64,000 bases of DNA from Parachryseolinea silvisoli (GTDB lineage Bacteria > Bacteroidota > Bacteroidia > Cytophagales > Cyclobacteriaceae). Within the stretch, counting starts at the first letter, position 1. Each line of letters begins with the position of its first letter. Below the pieces are notes generated by a model. That model ran no database searches. It was not told where the DNA came from and saw nothing but the letters and a program-made list of their open reading frames with translations. Positions 35,423 through 44,133 of this stretch are shown piece after piece. The stretch is from contig NZ_JAIOAO010000001.1 of assembly GCF_021190955.1 (NCBI RefSeq), positions 1,302,001-1,366,000 of the forward strand, given 5' to 3'. The translations under genes and the position numbers were made by a program.

Positions 35423-36532
35423 CTACTCCCACCATTTTACCTTCGGGTACGGTCCACCGATCGCAATCGGCTCGCCAATGCGCGGCGTCGCAATCGGCAA
35501 TCCGTCTGCTGCTGCCTTCGCTGTCACGCGCTCGATCGGCTCATTCCAGGGGTGCAACGCCAGTCTGAACTTACTCCAATGCACCGGCATCAGCACCTTC
35601 GCTTGCAGATCCTTCGCCGCCAGCACGGTCTCCTCCGGCATCATGTGTATAAAGGGCCATTGTTTATCATATTGTCCCGACTCCAGCAACGCCAGGTCAA
35701 AGGGGCCAAACTTATCACCGATATTCTTAAACGAAGCGTCATACCCCGAGTCGCCTCCCAGAAAGATCTTGTGTGTGGACGTCTTCAACACAAACGAAGA
35801 CCACAACGTCTTGTTCCGTATAAAGCCTCTTCCGGAGAAGTGGCGCGCAGGCGTAGCCGTCAACTCAATACCCGGCAACGCGGTTGCCTGCTCCCACCAA
35901 TCCAATTCGTGGATCTTGCTTTCCGGCACACCCCAATAGGCCAGATGGCTGCCAACACCCAGGGAAGTGTAAATGGCTTTGGTACGCATGTGTATTTTTT
36001 TAATCGTGCCGTAATCCAGGTGATCGTAGTGATCGTGTGTAATGATCATGAGGTCGATGTCGGGGAAATCGTCGGCACTATAGATTTCGGTGCCGGGAAA
36101 TTGTTCGGAACCTGCATACTGCACCGGCGATGCGCGTTTGCTGAAGACCGGATCGACCAGGATGTTCTTTCCGTCGATGCGCAGGAAGTACGATGAGTGC
36201 CCGAACCAAACGAGGACTGGCTCCTGTCCGTTGAGCGCACGCAAATCCGTCTTGACGACGGGCAGGACGTGATCCGGCTCGCGCAGCGAGTCAGTCGCGA
36301 AGAAGAACTTACGGATCATGTCGACATACGAAACGTCGTCGGCCATCATGGCTGTGGGCAGGATGTTTTCAAAGTGATCTTTCTTGTATTGCGGCGAGCG
36401 TTCGATCCGGGCCAGTCGCTCACCCGACGGCAACTTGCCAAACGACGGTTGCTGCATAAACAGAAATACTACCACCACCAGGGCCACCACGACAAAGAAC
36501 GTTATCATCATAATCTTCCGAAAAAGTTTCAT
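35423..36532 (-). CDS. Membrane-anchored metallo-beta-lactamase-fold hydrolase (NAPE-PLD/UlaG-like)
   Basis: A 369-residue hydrolase. An N-terminal helix (IMMITFFVVVALVVVVFLFM) is an uncleaved anchor. The metal site is THDHYDHLD (HxHxDH), with further ligands likely in MPVHWSKF and GGDSGYD. The segments LVWFGHSSYFLRIDGKNILVDPVFS and SPVQYAG resemble the family of N-acyl-phosphatidylethanolamine phospholipase D and UlaG. I chose MKLFRK at 36532; the longer frame to 36595 runs into the terminator of the upstream gene. Confidence 0.85.
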   Translation of the reverse strand: MKLFRKIMMITFFVVVALVVVVFLFMQQPSFGKLPSGERLARIERSPQYKKDHFENILPTAMMADDVSYVDMIRKFFFATDSLREPDHVLPVVKTDLRALNGQEPVLVWFGHSSYFLRIDGKNILVDPVFSKRASPVQYAGSEQFPGTEIYSADDFPDIDLMIITHDHYDHLDYGTIKKIHMRTKAIYTSLGVGSHLAYWGVPESKIHELDWWEQATALPGIELTATPARHFSGRGFIRNKTLWSSFVLKTSTHKIFLGGDSGYDASFKNIGDKFGPFDLALLESGQYDKQWPFIHMMPEETVLAAKDLQAKVLMPVHWSKFRLALHPWNEPIERVTAKAAADGLPIATPRIGEPIAIGGPYPKVKWWE

Positions 36533-36587
36533 ACCCTTAAGTCGGTCGTAACAACGGTTTATTGTACCCCGGGCCGGTATAAAAAGA

Positions 36588-36618
36588 AAAGGCAATGCTC
36601 ATAATGAACATTGCCTTT
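36588..36618 (-). terminator. Terminator of the DUF6588 gene
   Basis: Arms aaaggcaatg (36588-36597) and cattgccttt (36609-36618), extendable past one mismatch by tcat/atga. Read on the minus strand it is followed by ttttcttttta, so it ends the DUF6588 transcript. Confidence 0.75.
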
Positions 36619-36639
36619 CCAAAACGGTGTCGGTAACGA

Positions 36640-37668
36640 TTACCGCACGTTGATACCAAACCCTACCGTGAGGGCATTGTATTTTTGCAGGGTGTAGTCC
36701 GCATGCAGGGTGATCACCGCCAGCTTCAGACGAAAACCGGCCGTGGCACGAGGGCCGGAAGTTTTGAAGTCGATGTTGACCGGGTTGATCTCACGTCTGG
36801 CAGTTTCGTAAACACCATTGTCGTCCAGGTCCCACTTACCTTTCACGCCAATGTTAGACTTTACGATGTTGTAGCCAATACCACCGTACAGCGTCACCAC
36901 CGAAAATTTCTTGGAGATAACGCCTTGGATCGTGGTCGCGTTCATCACCATTTCAGCATTCGGGTCTTCCGTCATAATGTCGTCCGGTGTGTAGGCATAC
37001 TTCAACTTGAGGTGTGTATAGCCTACGAAGGCCGACAGATCGAACGGAATTACTTTAAAGCCCGGCAGGTATTGTTTGATGTCGTGCATCACGCCGATAC
37101 CAAACATGTTGGCGCTGCCGTCGTCACCCAGATCAACCTCGGGCATAAAACGAATCTTCAGATCGGTGTTCTTCGGCAGACCGATGCCCAGGTGTACCAT
37201 GGGAGTGGGTACCCAGTTTTTGCCGATCTCACCTTTCAGGTCAAGGCCCTCCGGGCCGTCAAATGTGTATGTACTACCGTCGTCTTGTGTCACCCTATAA
37301 ACAGGTGTCTCATCGGGACCAACAAGGGTAGGCGCCTCGTTGGGATGGCCGGTTACGCCTTGCTCCAGCTCTACATTGTTCATACCCGACACACTGTAAA
37401 ACAATTCTTTGTCAGGAATGCGCATCGCACTGACAGTGATCGTCAGGTCGATACCGATCAGCTTATGGGGCTTGGCCGTATTGTACCAGCCGGAGTTCAG
37501 GCCCAGCGCAAAGCTCTTCATAAAGGGCCCGATGTAGCCACCGACAAGCTTCTCGCCGTCTTCCGCGTTTTCACGGATCAGTTTGTCAATGTCGTCCTGA
37601 GCATAGGTAGCCGTTGTCGCGGTGAACGCCAACATACCTGCCAATGCCGCCAATCGTAAAAATTTCAT
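36640..37668 (-). CDS. DUF6588-like outer membrane protein
   Basis: A 342-residue protein with a signal peptide (FTATTATYAQ, cleaved near residue 24) and a beta-barrel-like body. Segments such as PMVHLGIGLPKNTDLKIRFMPEV, GIGVMHDIKQYLPGF and AFVGYTHLKLKYAY match the DUF6588 family of Bacteroidota. Function unknown. A terminator follows directly, so it is probably monocistronic. Confidence 0.75.
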   Translation of the reverse strand: MKFLRLAALAGMLAFTATTATYAQDDIDKLIRENAEDGEKLVGGYIGPFMKSFALGLNSGWYNTAKPHKLIGIDLTITVSAMRIPDKELFYSVSGMNNVELEQGVTGHPNEAPTLVGPDETPVYRVTQDDGSTYTFDGPEGLDLKGEIGKNWVPTPMVHLGIGLPKNTDLKIRFMPEVDLGDDGSANMFGIGVMHDIKQYLPGFKVIPFDLSAFVGYTHLKLKYAYTPDDIMTEDPNAEMVMNATTIQGVISKKFSVVTLYGGIGYNIVKSNIGVKGKWDLDDNGVYETARREINPVNIDFKTSGPRATAGFRLKLAVITLHADYTLQKYNALTVGFGINVR

Positions 37669-37841
37669 GATGGTTAGGGAGTTTTAAATTAGGAAGCTTA
37701 AACAATGCACATTCATTCGAAATTACCCATTTAGGTAAACTCCCTGACAACCAGCATGTAAAAAAATGATGAATATAGCGCTGCATGTAAGGTTTTAACG
37801 CAAATCGTACTCAACAACACTTATGGTATCAGGCATCGTGT

Positions 37842-37849
37842 TAATTTTG
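37842..37849 (+). promoter_or_regulatory. Candidate -7 promoter box (taattttg) almost touching the waaA start
   Basis: Exact TAnnTTTG match ending only seven bases before the ATG at 37857. If used, the mRNA would be leaderless or nearly so. Confidence 0.4.
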
Positions 37850-37856
37850 CGCAGAC

Positions 37857-39107
37857 ATGATTGTACTGTATAATCTGGCGATTTTCCTGTTAGGCGTAGG
37901 GGTACGCGTGGCGGCGCTCTTTCATCCCAAAGCCAAAGCCTTTGCCCAGGGGCGTAAACGGGGCTTTCGCGAACTGGCGGCACGCTTTCAACACCAGCCG
38001 GGATTCGTGGTTTGGATCCACTGTGCGTCCCTCGGTGAGTTTGAGCAGGGCCGGCCCCTCATTGAAGCATTGAAAGAACGCTTTCCCGATGTACGCGTAC
38101 TGTTGACATTTTTCTCACCCTCGGGCTATGAGGTGCGCAAAAACTATGACAAGGCCGACTACGTGTGCTACATGCCCCTCGATACAGCAGCCAATGCACG
38201 TCGTTTTATATCCCTGGTAAAACCCGACCTGGCCATCTTTGTCAAGTATGAATTCTGGCATCATTTCGCACGCACCCTACACAAAAACAACATCCCGTTG
38301 CTGTCGGTGTCGGCTATCTTCCGCCAGGATCAACTGTTTTTTCAATCATACGGCGGGTTCTATCGCAATATCCTGAAACAATTCTCCTCCTTTTTTGTAC
38401 AAAACGACGAGTCTGTTCGACTGCTGCAAAGCATCGGCATTCATAATGTCCGGCGCGCCGGCGACACCCGGTTCGACCGCGTGTACCAGGTCGTGCAACA
38501 GGCAGAAGAGATCGCCATTGCCAAAAGCTTTAAAGCCGATCAAAAAGTGTTGGTCGTCGGCAGCTCCTGGACGGAAGACCTGGACGTACTGATTCCCTTC
38601 ATCAATGAAGACCGGCTAAAGTTTATCATTGCGCCACACGAGATCAGCGAATCTTCCCTCATAATCCTGGAGCGGTCACTGCAGGTGCGCTCCGTGCGGT
38701 ACTCACGGGCAGCCCAGACGCCCGACCTGGACGAAGCCCGGGTGTTAATCATCGACAATGTCGGCATGCTGTCTCGTTTGTATCGCTATGGCGAGTTTGC
38801 GTATGTGGGAGGCGCGTTTGGCAAAGGCCTTCACAACATACTGGAAGCCGCGTGTTATGGTGTGCCGATCTTCTTTGGCAATCGTAACTATGAAAAGTTT
38901 CAGGAGGCCGTCGACCTCATAAACCGCGGCGGCGCCTTTGAGGTGTCCGACTACCCCGACTTCAAAGCCAAATACGAAATGCTCAACATACCCGAGAATT
39001 TTCTGCTGGCCTGCGAAGTGACGCGGCAATATGTAGAAGAAAACCTGGGCGCTACGCGCATGATCATCGATTACGTCGTCACCACTTCCAAGCTTCGTCC
39101 CGCATGA
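37857..39107 (+). CDS. waaA: 3-deoxy-D-manno-octulosonic-acid (Kdo) transferase
   Basis: A 416-residue GT-B glycosyltransferase that adds Kdo to lipid A precursor at the inner membrane. An N-terminal anchor (LYNLAIFLLGVGVRVAALF) is followed by the GT30 domain: VWIHCASLGEFEQGRPLIE with the catalytic Glu, LTFFSPSGYEVRKNY, MPLDTAANARRF and KYEFWHHFA. The C-terminal half has GSSWTEDLDVL, APHEISESS and YVGGAFGKGLHNILEAACYGVPIFF split over two lines of the nucleotide site. Its stop overlaps the rsgA start by four bases. Confidence 0.95.
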   Translation: MIVLYNLAIFLLGVGVRVAALFHPKAKAFAQGRKRGFRELAARFQHQPGFVVWIHCASLGEFEQGRPLIEALKERFPDVRVLLTFFSPSGYEVRKNYDKADYVCYMPLDTAANARRFISLVKPDLAIFVKYEFWHHFARTLHKNNIPLLSVSAIFRQDQLFFQSYGGFYRNILKQFSSFFVQNDESVRLLQSIGIHNVRRAGDTRFDRVYQVVQQAEEIAIAKSFKADQKVLVVGSSWTEDLDVLIPFINEDRLKFIIAPHEISESSLIILERSLQVRSVRYSRAAQTPDLDEARVLIIDNVGMLSRLYRYGEFAYVGGAFGKGLHNILEAACYGVPIFFGNRNYEKFQEAVDLINRGGAFEVSDYPDFKAKYEMLNIPENFLLACEVTRQYVEENLGATRMIIDYVVTTSKLRPA

Positions 39108-40033
39108 GTACCCAGCGGCTCACGGGTACCGTCATGCGCTCCACAGGCTCGTTCTACGACGTGCTCGCACCCGACGGCCGGCACTATAACTGTCGCGTGC
39201 GCGGTAAGATCCGCCTGGAAGGCATCAAAGAAACAAACCCCGTTGCGGTGGGCGACCACGTGGCTTTCGACCCCGAGCACGAAATCGGCTCCATTACCGA
39301 AATACTTCCCCGCACCAACCACATTCTGCGAACGTCTGTTAAAAAGACCGGACACTCGCACATACTGGCAGCCAATGTAGACCAGGCGTTGCTGGTGGTC
39401 ACGCTGGCCATGCCACGCACATCGCTGGGATTTATCGACCGCTTTCTGGTCAGCGCCGAAGCGTATCGCATCCCACAGGTGATTGTCTTTAACAAGAAAG
39501 ACCTGCTCCTGCCAGAGGAGTCGGAATTGACACAACAGCTGATTGCCTTATATACTTCATTGGGTGTAACGTGTTTCTCTGTATCGGCACGCGAGGAGTC
39601 AACCGATGCCGTACGACACATGCTACTAGATAAGATCACCTTGATTGCCGGTCACTCCGGCGTCGGCAAGTCTACGTTGCTGAACAAGCTCGCGCCACAC
39701 ATCGAGCAAACCGTAGGCGACATATCGTCCTCTTCCGAAAAGGGTACACACACCACCACCTTCGCCGAAATGTTTCAACTCGACGAGCGCACCTTTGTGA
39801 TCGACACTCCGGGTGTAAAGGAATGGGGCCTCGTGGATATTCAACGACAGGAGCTTTCGGATTATTTCCCCGAAATGCGCGACCGTCGGCTGGGCTGTAA
39901 ATTCGGCGCGCGCTGCATCCACGTAAGCGAGCCTAAGTGTGCCGTGCTCGACGCCGTACAAAGCGGCGCCATCGCACCGAGCCGCTATCAGAATTATCTT
40001 GGCATGTTACTGGGCGAGGACAATCGAAAATAA
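39104..40033 (+). CDS. rsgA: Ribosome small-subunit-dependent GTPase A
   Basis: A 309-residue circularly permuted GTPase for late 30S maturation. Order of motifs: N-terminal OB domain, G4 FNKKDLL, then G1 AGHSGVGKSTLLN, G2 KGTHTTTF, G3 DTPGVKEWG, and a C-terminal zinc knuckle (CKFGARCIHVSEPKCAV). Translation is coupled to waaA through ATGA. The gene abuts the convergent glycosyltransferase gene with no spacer. Confidence 0.95.
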   Translation: MSTQRLTGTVMRSTGSFYDVLAPDGRHYNCRVRGKIRLEGIKETNPVAVGDHVAFDPEHEIGSITEILPRTNHILRTSVKKTGHSHILAANVDQALLVVTLAMPRTSLGFIDRFLVSAEAYRIPQVIVFNKKDLLLPEESELTQQLIALYTSLGVTCFSVSAREESTDAVRHMLLDKITLIAGHSGVGKSTLLNKLAPHIEQTVGDISSSSEKGTHTTTFAEMFQLDERTFVIDTPGVKEWGLVDIQRQELSDYFPEMRDRRLGCKFGARCIHVSEPKCAVLDAVQSGAIAPSRYQNYLGMLLGEDNRK

Positions 40034-40903
40034 TCAGCCGGGATGATGCTGCGCGCGATTCCTGCTGCGCAAGCGCATGTACCGAAACACCAGCCCTACG
40101 TCCAGCACTTTCAAACACTGCTTCATTTCATAGCCAATACGCTGGTGCAGTGCCCGCTGCTCCGCACGCGTGCGATTCATCTCCAGTATTTTCTCACAGA
40201 CACGATAGGTCGTATACCGCTGGCGATCATCGCGTGTAAATTGCTTTTTAGCCAACGAGCCCATCACCACCCGCTTGCGCACAAGCACGTGGGGTATATA
40301 ACAAAATCGAAAGGCCCGGGCCCCACGCATCCACAGATCAAAATCTTCATAGGACAATGACTCGTCATACCCGCCGAGGCTGTCGATCAGCAGTCGGGTG
40401 AACATCATGGACGGCGAACAAATGAAATACCGTGTAATCAATGGTAAGTATACGTCGCCCTGTGGCACCTTGGCATGCGGAAAGCGCTGAGAATGCAAAT
40501 GCAGCAGCCTGCCAGCGTCGTCGATCCACTCGGCATCGGTAAAGTTCAGGCCATAGGTCACGCCCTGCGCTTGCAGCGCTTTTACCCCTTCGGCCACACG
40601 CCCGGGTAACAGCACGTCGTCCGCGGCCAGGTCAATGATGTAATCACCGGTAGCATGCGCCAAACCCCGGTTAAAAGCTCGGCAGTTGCCTATATTTTCC
40701 GGCAGTGGTATAAAGACTGCTTCGGGCATGGACCGCAGCTTCTCGCGGATAATGGCAACGCTGTTGTCCCGACTCGCATCGTCCACCACGATCAGCTCGA
40801 TATTGTCATAGGTTTGTTGCAGGACCGAGTCGATCGCCTCTTCTACAAACCGGGCGTGGTTGTAGCACAAACAGATGATGGAAACACGCGCGGACTGCAT
40901 CAC
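40034..40903 (-). CDS. Family 2 glycosyltransferase
   Basis: A 289-residue GT-A enzyme. The nucleotide-sugar site starts with VSIICLCYNHARFVEEAIDS, then LIVVDDASRDNS, ENIGNCRAFNRGL and the acidic metal motif DLAADDVLLP. No membrane helix is seen. The acceptor and sugar cannot be told. The start overlaps the upstream acyltransferase-like gene by four bases (ATGA), so it is the last gene of a three-gene operon. Confidence 0.88.
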   Translation of the reverse strand: MMQSARVSIICLCYNHARFVEEAIDSVLQQTYDNIELIVVDDASRDNSVAIIREKLRSMPEAVFIPLPENIGNCRAFNRGLAHATGDYIIDLAADDVLLPGRVAEGVKALQAQGVTYGLNFTDAEWIDDAGRLLHLHSQRFPHAKVPQGDVYLPLITRYFICSPSMMFTRLLIDSLGGYDESLSYEDFDLWMRGARAFRFCYIPHVLVRKRVVMGSLAKKQFTRDDRQRYTTYRVCEKILEMNRTRAEQRALHQRIGYEMKQCLKVLDVGLVFRYMRLRSRNRAQHHPG

Positions 40904-41838
40904 GACAACAATTTGGTAAATGTAAACTTAGACGAAGGCATTCCTCCCAACCGGAGCTTAAATTCCAATAGCCCAAAGTTGGGCGCATCACCTACGGCTG
41001 AAGTGCCCAGGTCCAGCAACGCAATACCCTGCCGAACGCAGTACTCATACATGCCGTCGATAAGCATCACCACGGGGCTAAGCACATCGTATGCCGGGTC
41101 GTGGTCGGAATAAAAATTATAGAGTACGTTCTCCCGTACCCGCACAGACAGTGCGCCCGCGATGAGTTTCTTATCCTGGTACACACCAAACAATACATAG
41201 GCCTCCGGGAAACGTGTTGCGGCTTTCAATACATCTTCCCGGGAGAGCGAAAGCGTATACCCTTTCTTATGACGACAGGCAGCGATGAAGGCATAGAGCT
41301 CCGGCAATTGTTCCGCAGGTAACGCTTTAACCTTCAACCCGGCCGCCGCCGCCTGCCGTAGCTTACGCCGCTCCCACGCATGCAACGACCGCTCTGCGGA
41401 CGTCCGCACATCGATCAGCGCCGTCACTTCGGCGTGCATAACCCGGTATCCCTGGTTGATGAGGAATGTGTGCAGTAACGCCGAAGTGTGCAGCCAATAT
41501 TCTTGCGGTGCGCACTTCAGCGTTAGTTGTGTAACGCCTTCGGCACGCAGGCTGGACTCAATAAAAGAAATAAAATCAAACAGCTGTGTCGGCGATACCC
41601 GCGAGGAACATTCGATGCCACCGTACGGCGCCCGCAACGGGCTCTTGCCTACACCCTTGTCAATACACACCTGAAACACCGCCAGCAGTTGGCGGCGCTT
41701 CTCGTGCAGCATAAAAAAGCTACACCACACCTGACCACCTTGCAGGGCCACATGTCCCGGTTGATTATAAAGGGATATCGTAAAGTCAGGATGATAGCCT
41801 ACAGGCCATGCACCCGCTGAAAATATGACAGGGCTCAA
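40900..41838 (-). CDS. GNAT/FemAB-like acyltransferase
   Basis: A 312-residue protein with two tandem GNAT-like halves. The N-terminal half has SPLRAPYGGIECS; the C-terminal half has RRKLRQAAAAGLKVKAL, ACRHKKGYTLSLSREDVLKAA, LIAGALSVRVRENVLYNFYSDH and LDLGTSA. This matches the FemAB/BioF2-like acyltransferase group often found in polysaccharide or peptidoglycan modification loci. Overlaps of four bases with both neighbours make a tight operon with a glycosyltransferase, so surface glycan modification is likely (inference). Confidence 0.72.
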   Translation of the reverse strand: MSPVIFSAGAWPVGYHPDFTISLYNQPGHVALQGGQVWCSFFMLHEKRRQLLAVFQVCIDKGVGKSPLRAPYGGIECSSRVSPTQLFDFISFIESSLRAEGVTQLTLKCAPQEYWLHTSALLHTFLINQGYRVMHAEVTALIDVRTSAERSLHAWERRKLRQAAAAGLKVKALPAEQLPELYAFIAACRHKKGYTLSLSREDVLKAATRFPEAYVLFGVYQDKKLIAGALSVRVRENVLYNFYSDHDPAYDVLSPVVMLIDGMYEYCVRQGIALLDLGTSAVGDAPNFGLLEFKLRLGGMPSSKFTFTKLLS

Positions 41839-42320
41839 TACGGAATACCGATCTTTTTATAAATAAAGTGCATCAGCCATGCCGGACCGATTAGCAGAAA
41901 CTGTATATCTTTTAGGAACGACGGTTTTTTGCCTTCGATCTTATGACCGTAAAACTGCCCGATCCAGGCCAGCACAAATATACCTATACACACCGCCCAC
42001 AGCGGCCCTACGTTTAGTCGTATGATTACGTTTACCAGCGCCAGGCAGGCAGCACTGAACAACATCATGCCGATACTCAGGGGAATCGACAGCGTCACGT
42101 AATAAACAATCACGGGAATAAGCAGCACAGTCCCCCAATGTGCGTAGACGTTGCCTTCGCCGAGGAATTGCTGCACGGGCGCCGCGGGAATGGAGGCGAT
42201 CAGCCCTACAATACTAAAAAAAATTAACGGCACACAAATCCAGTGAATCGTTTTGTTGGTGGCGTCCTGATGACTCTCGCCATATTCGGTAAATAGATAA
42301 TCGATCTTGCGCATACACAA
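41835..42320 (-). CDS. Mpo1-like/DUF962 membrane protein
   Basis: A 161-residue membrane protein with four predicted helices. The N-terminus (MRKIDYLFTEYGESHQDATNKTIHWICVPLIFF in pieces) and FYGHKIEGKKPSFLKDIQFLLIGPAWL carry the conserved His residues of the Mpo1/DUF962 family; the yeast member is an Fe2+-dependent dioxygenase of 2-hydroxy fatty acid alpha-oxidation. Two ATGs six bases apart (42320, 42314) are possible starts. First gene of the operon with the acyltransferase and glycosyltransferase. Confidence 0.85.
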   Translation of the reverse strand: MCMRKIDYLFTEYGESHQDATNKTIHWICVPLIFFSIVGLIASIPAAPVQQFLGEGNVYAHWGTVLLIPVIVYYVTLSIPLSIGMMLFSAACLALVNVIIRLNVGPLWAVCIGIFVLAWIGQFYGHKIEGKKPSFLKDIQFLLIGPAWLMHFIYKKIGIPY

Positions 42321-42376
42321 AGGGGTTTAGAGCAGAGGTAATTTACTCAAAAACGAACGTAAAACATACCGGTCTT

Positions 42377-42919
42377 TCAGGCGCTAACCTTGGTACGTAC
42401 ACGCTGCCAGTCTTTGATTTGCCAAAACACTTTACCCGTCGTCAGGTGATTGCCCGCCTGGTCGTGGATCTTTACTTCGCAGGGTATCACCACCGACTCC
42501 TGCGTGCGTAACGGTTCATAGACCTGCTCTTGCAACCAGGCTTCCGAAATTTCAAACACCGCCGTAGCGTCCATCTTGCCTTGATAATGATAGTCCATTT
42601 CCAGGCGTTGCATAATGATGCGGTACTTGCGGCTGTCGAGGCGGCTTACCAGCAGAAACCCCGTCGTAAATTCAGAAACAGTCGCCAACGCACAGGCATG
42701 CAATCCGCGAATGTGGTTCTGGTTACGGCGCCGGTATGGCAGCCGTGTTTTGAGATGGTAATCACCAATGTCAATGACCTGAAAACCGTGAGGTCTGTTA
42801 AAGGGTATCATCCGGTCCAACGACTTGTTCAGCAGCCAGCGGTAAAAGCCGGAGTGCTGGGCTTTGGCGACAATCTTATTCGGGTCAAACATAGCAGTAG
42901 CGTTTCTGTGGTTAGCCAA
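42377..42919 (-). CDS. DUF4442 hotdog-fold thioesterase-like protein
   Basis: A 180-residue soluble protein. The segments FNRPHGFQVIDIGDYHLKTRLPY, NQNHIRGLHACALATVSEFTTG and MDYHYQGKMDATA match DUF4442, a hotdog-fold family related to acyl-CoA thioesterases; the NHIRGLHACAL helix is the usual substrate-site helix. The true start may be the ATG of MFDPNKI (42892) rather than 42919. Divergent from the saccharopine dehydrogenase-like gene. Confidence 0.78.
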   Translation of the reverse strand: MANHRNATAMFDPNKIVAKAQHSGFYRWLLNKSLDRMIPFNRPHGFQVIDIGDYHLKTRLPYRRRNQNHIRGLHACALATVSEFTTGFLLVSRLDSRKYRIIMQRLEMDYHYQGKMDATAVFEISEAWLQEQVYEPLRTQESVVIPCEVKIHDQAGNHLTTGKVFWQIKDWQRVRTKVSA

Positions 42920-42948
42920 GGTATGTAATTTCTCCTTACCTTACTTCT

Positions 42949-44079
42949 ATGAAAAAGAAAGTCCTCGTACTGGGCGCGGGCTTGGTCGGCAATGCCATTG
43001 CCATCGACCTGGCCAAGACCTATAATGTCACCTCGGCCGACGTCCGGCCCGAAGCCCTCGGCGCACTGGCACAACACGGCATAAAAACCTGCCAGGCCGA
43101 CCTGAGCGACCTCGACCTGCTCCACGCGCTGGTACAACCATTCGACCTGGTGGTCGGCGCCGTACCCGGCTTCATGGGTTTTCAAACCGCACGCACCGTG
43201 ATCGAAGCCGGCAGGAACATGGTCGACATCTCATTCTTTCCCGAAGATCCCTTCCTCCTCGACGACCTCGCCCGCCATCAAAACGTTACCATCGTCACCG
43301 ACTGCGGCGTCGCCCCCGGCATGGGCAATATCATCCTGGGTTATCACCGCCCGCGCATGCAGGTACAATCTTACGAATGCCTCGTCGGCGGCCTGCCCAT
43401 CGTGCGCGAGTGGCCCTATGAATATAAGGCCGTATTCTCCCCCATCGACGTCATCGAAGAATATACCCGCCCGGCGCGCTATGTACAAAACGGCGCCATC
43501 GTCGTGCGCGAGGCCCTGTCCGATGCCGAGCTTATTCACTTCCCCGGCGTCGGCACCCTCGAGTCCTGGAACAGCGACGGCCTGCGCACACTCATCCATA
43601 CCATGCAGGGCATCCCCGACATGATCGAAAAGACCTTGCGTTATCCCGGCTGCATTGAGTACCTGCGTATGCTCCGCGACAGCGGATTTTTCTCCAAGGA
43701 AGAGATCGACGTAAACGGCATGCGCGTACGCCCCCTCGATGTAACGGCCCAGCTGCTGTTCCCCCTGTGGAAGCTCAAACCCGGCGAAGAGGAGTTTACC
43801 GTCATGCGCATTCGCGTGAAGGGCATCGAGGACGGGCTCTCCGTGACGTATGAATATAACTTATTGGACCGCACCGACCGGGCTACCGGCACATTGTCCA
43901 TGGCGCGCACTACGGGGTATACCTGTACGGCCGCAGTGCAATTAGTATTAGATGGCAAGTTTACCCGTCGCGGCATTTCCCCGCCGGAGTATTTAGGGGA
44001 AGAGGAATACAACTTTAAATATATACGTGACCATTTAGCAGCGCGAGGGGTGCATTATGCGCTTACGGTGAAGGAATAA
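42949..44079 (+). CDS. Saccharopine dehydrogenase family protein, short form
   Basis: A 376-residue oxidoreductase with a Rossmann fold (VLVLGAGLVGNAIAIDLAK), VVGAVPGFMGFQTARTVIEAG, DCGVAPGMGNIILGY and PGVGTLESWNSDGLRTL. This pattern fits the saccharopine/lysine 6-dehydrogenase-like group, distinct from the 443-residue LYS9-like protein at 3515-4846. Lysine 6-dehydrogenase or a carboxynorspermidine-type activity are alternatives. A six-base inverted pair (aaggta and tacctt, 42918-42942) lies just before the ATG and could be an operator. Confidence 0.8.
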   Translation: MKKKVLVLGAGLVGNAIAIDLAKTYNVTSADVRPEALGALAQHGIKTCQADLSDLDLLHALVQPFDLVVGAVPGFMGFQTARTVIEAGRNMVDISFFPEDPFLLDDLARHQNVTIVTDCGVAPGMGNIILGYHRPRMQVQSYECLVGGLPIVREWPYEYKAVFSPIDVIEEYTRPARYVQNGAIVVREALSDAELIHFPGVGTLESWNSDGLRTLIHTMQGIPDMIEKTLRYPGCIEYLRMLRDSGFFSKEEIDVNGMRVRPLDVTAQLLFPLWKLKPGEEEFTVMRIRVKGIEDGLSVTYEYNLLDRTDRATGTLSMARTTGYTCTAAVQLVLDGKFTRRGISPPEYLGEEEYNFKYIRDHLAARGVHYALTVKE

Positions 44080-44084
44080 AAAAA

Positions 44085-44111
44085 GCCGGTTCTGTTATAT
44101 ACAGAGCCGGC
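44085..44111. terminator. Bidirectional terminator
   Basis: Arms gccggttctgt and acagagccggc (one wobble pair) with a five-base loop. A-rich sequence before and T-rich after allow it to stop both the saccharopine dehydrogenase-like gene (+) and the T9SS cargo gene (-). Confidence 0.85.
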
Positions 44112-44133
44112 CTTTACTATTTACAGACAGGTT

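Noticed and set aside
36685-37659. 324-residue open frame opposite the DUF6588 gene
   Set aside because: The opposite strand has a signal peptide and family match; this frame looks like a shadow.
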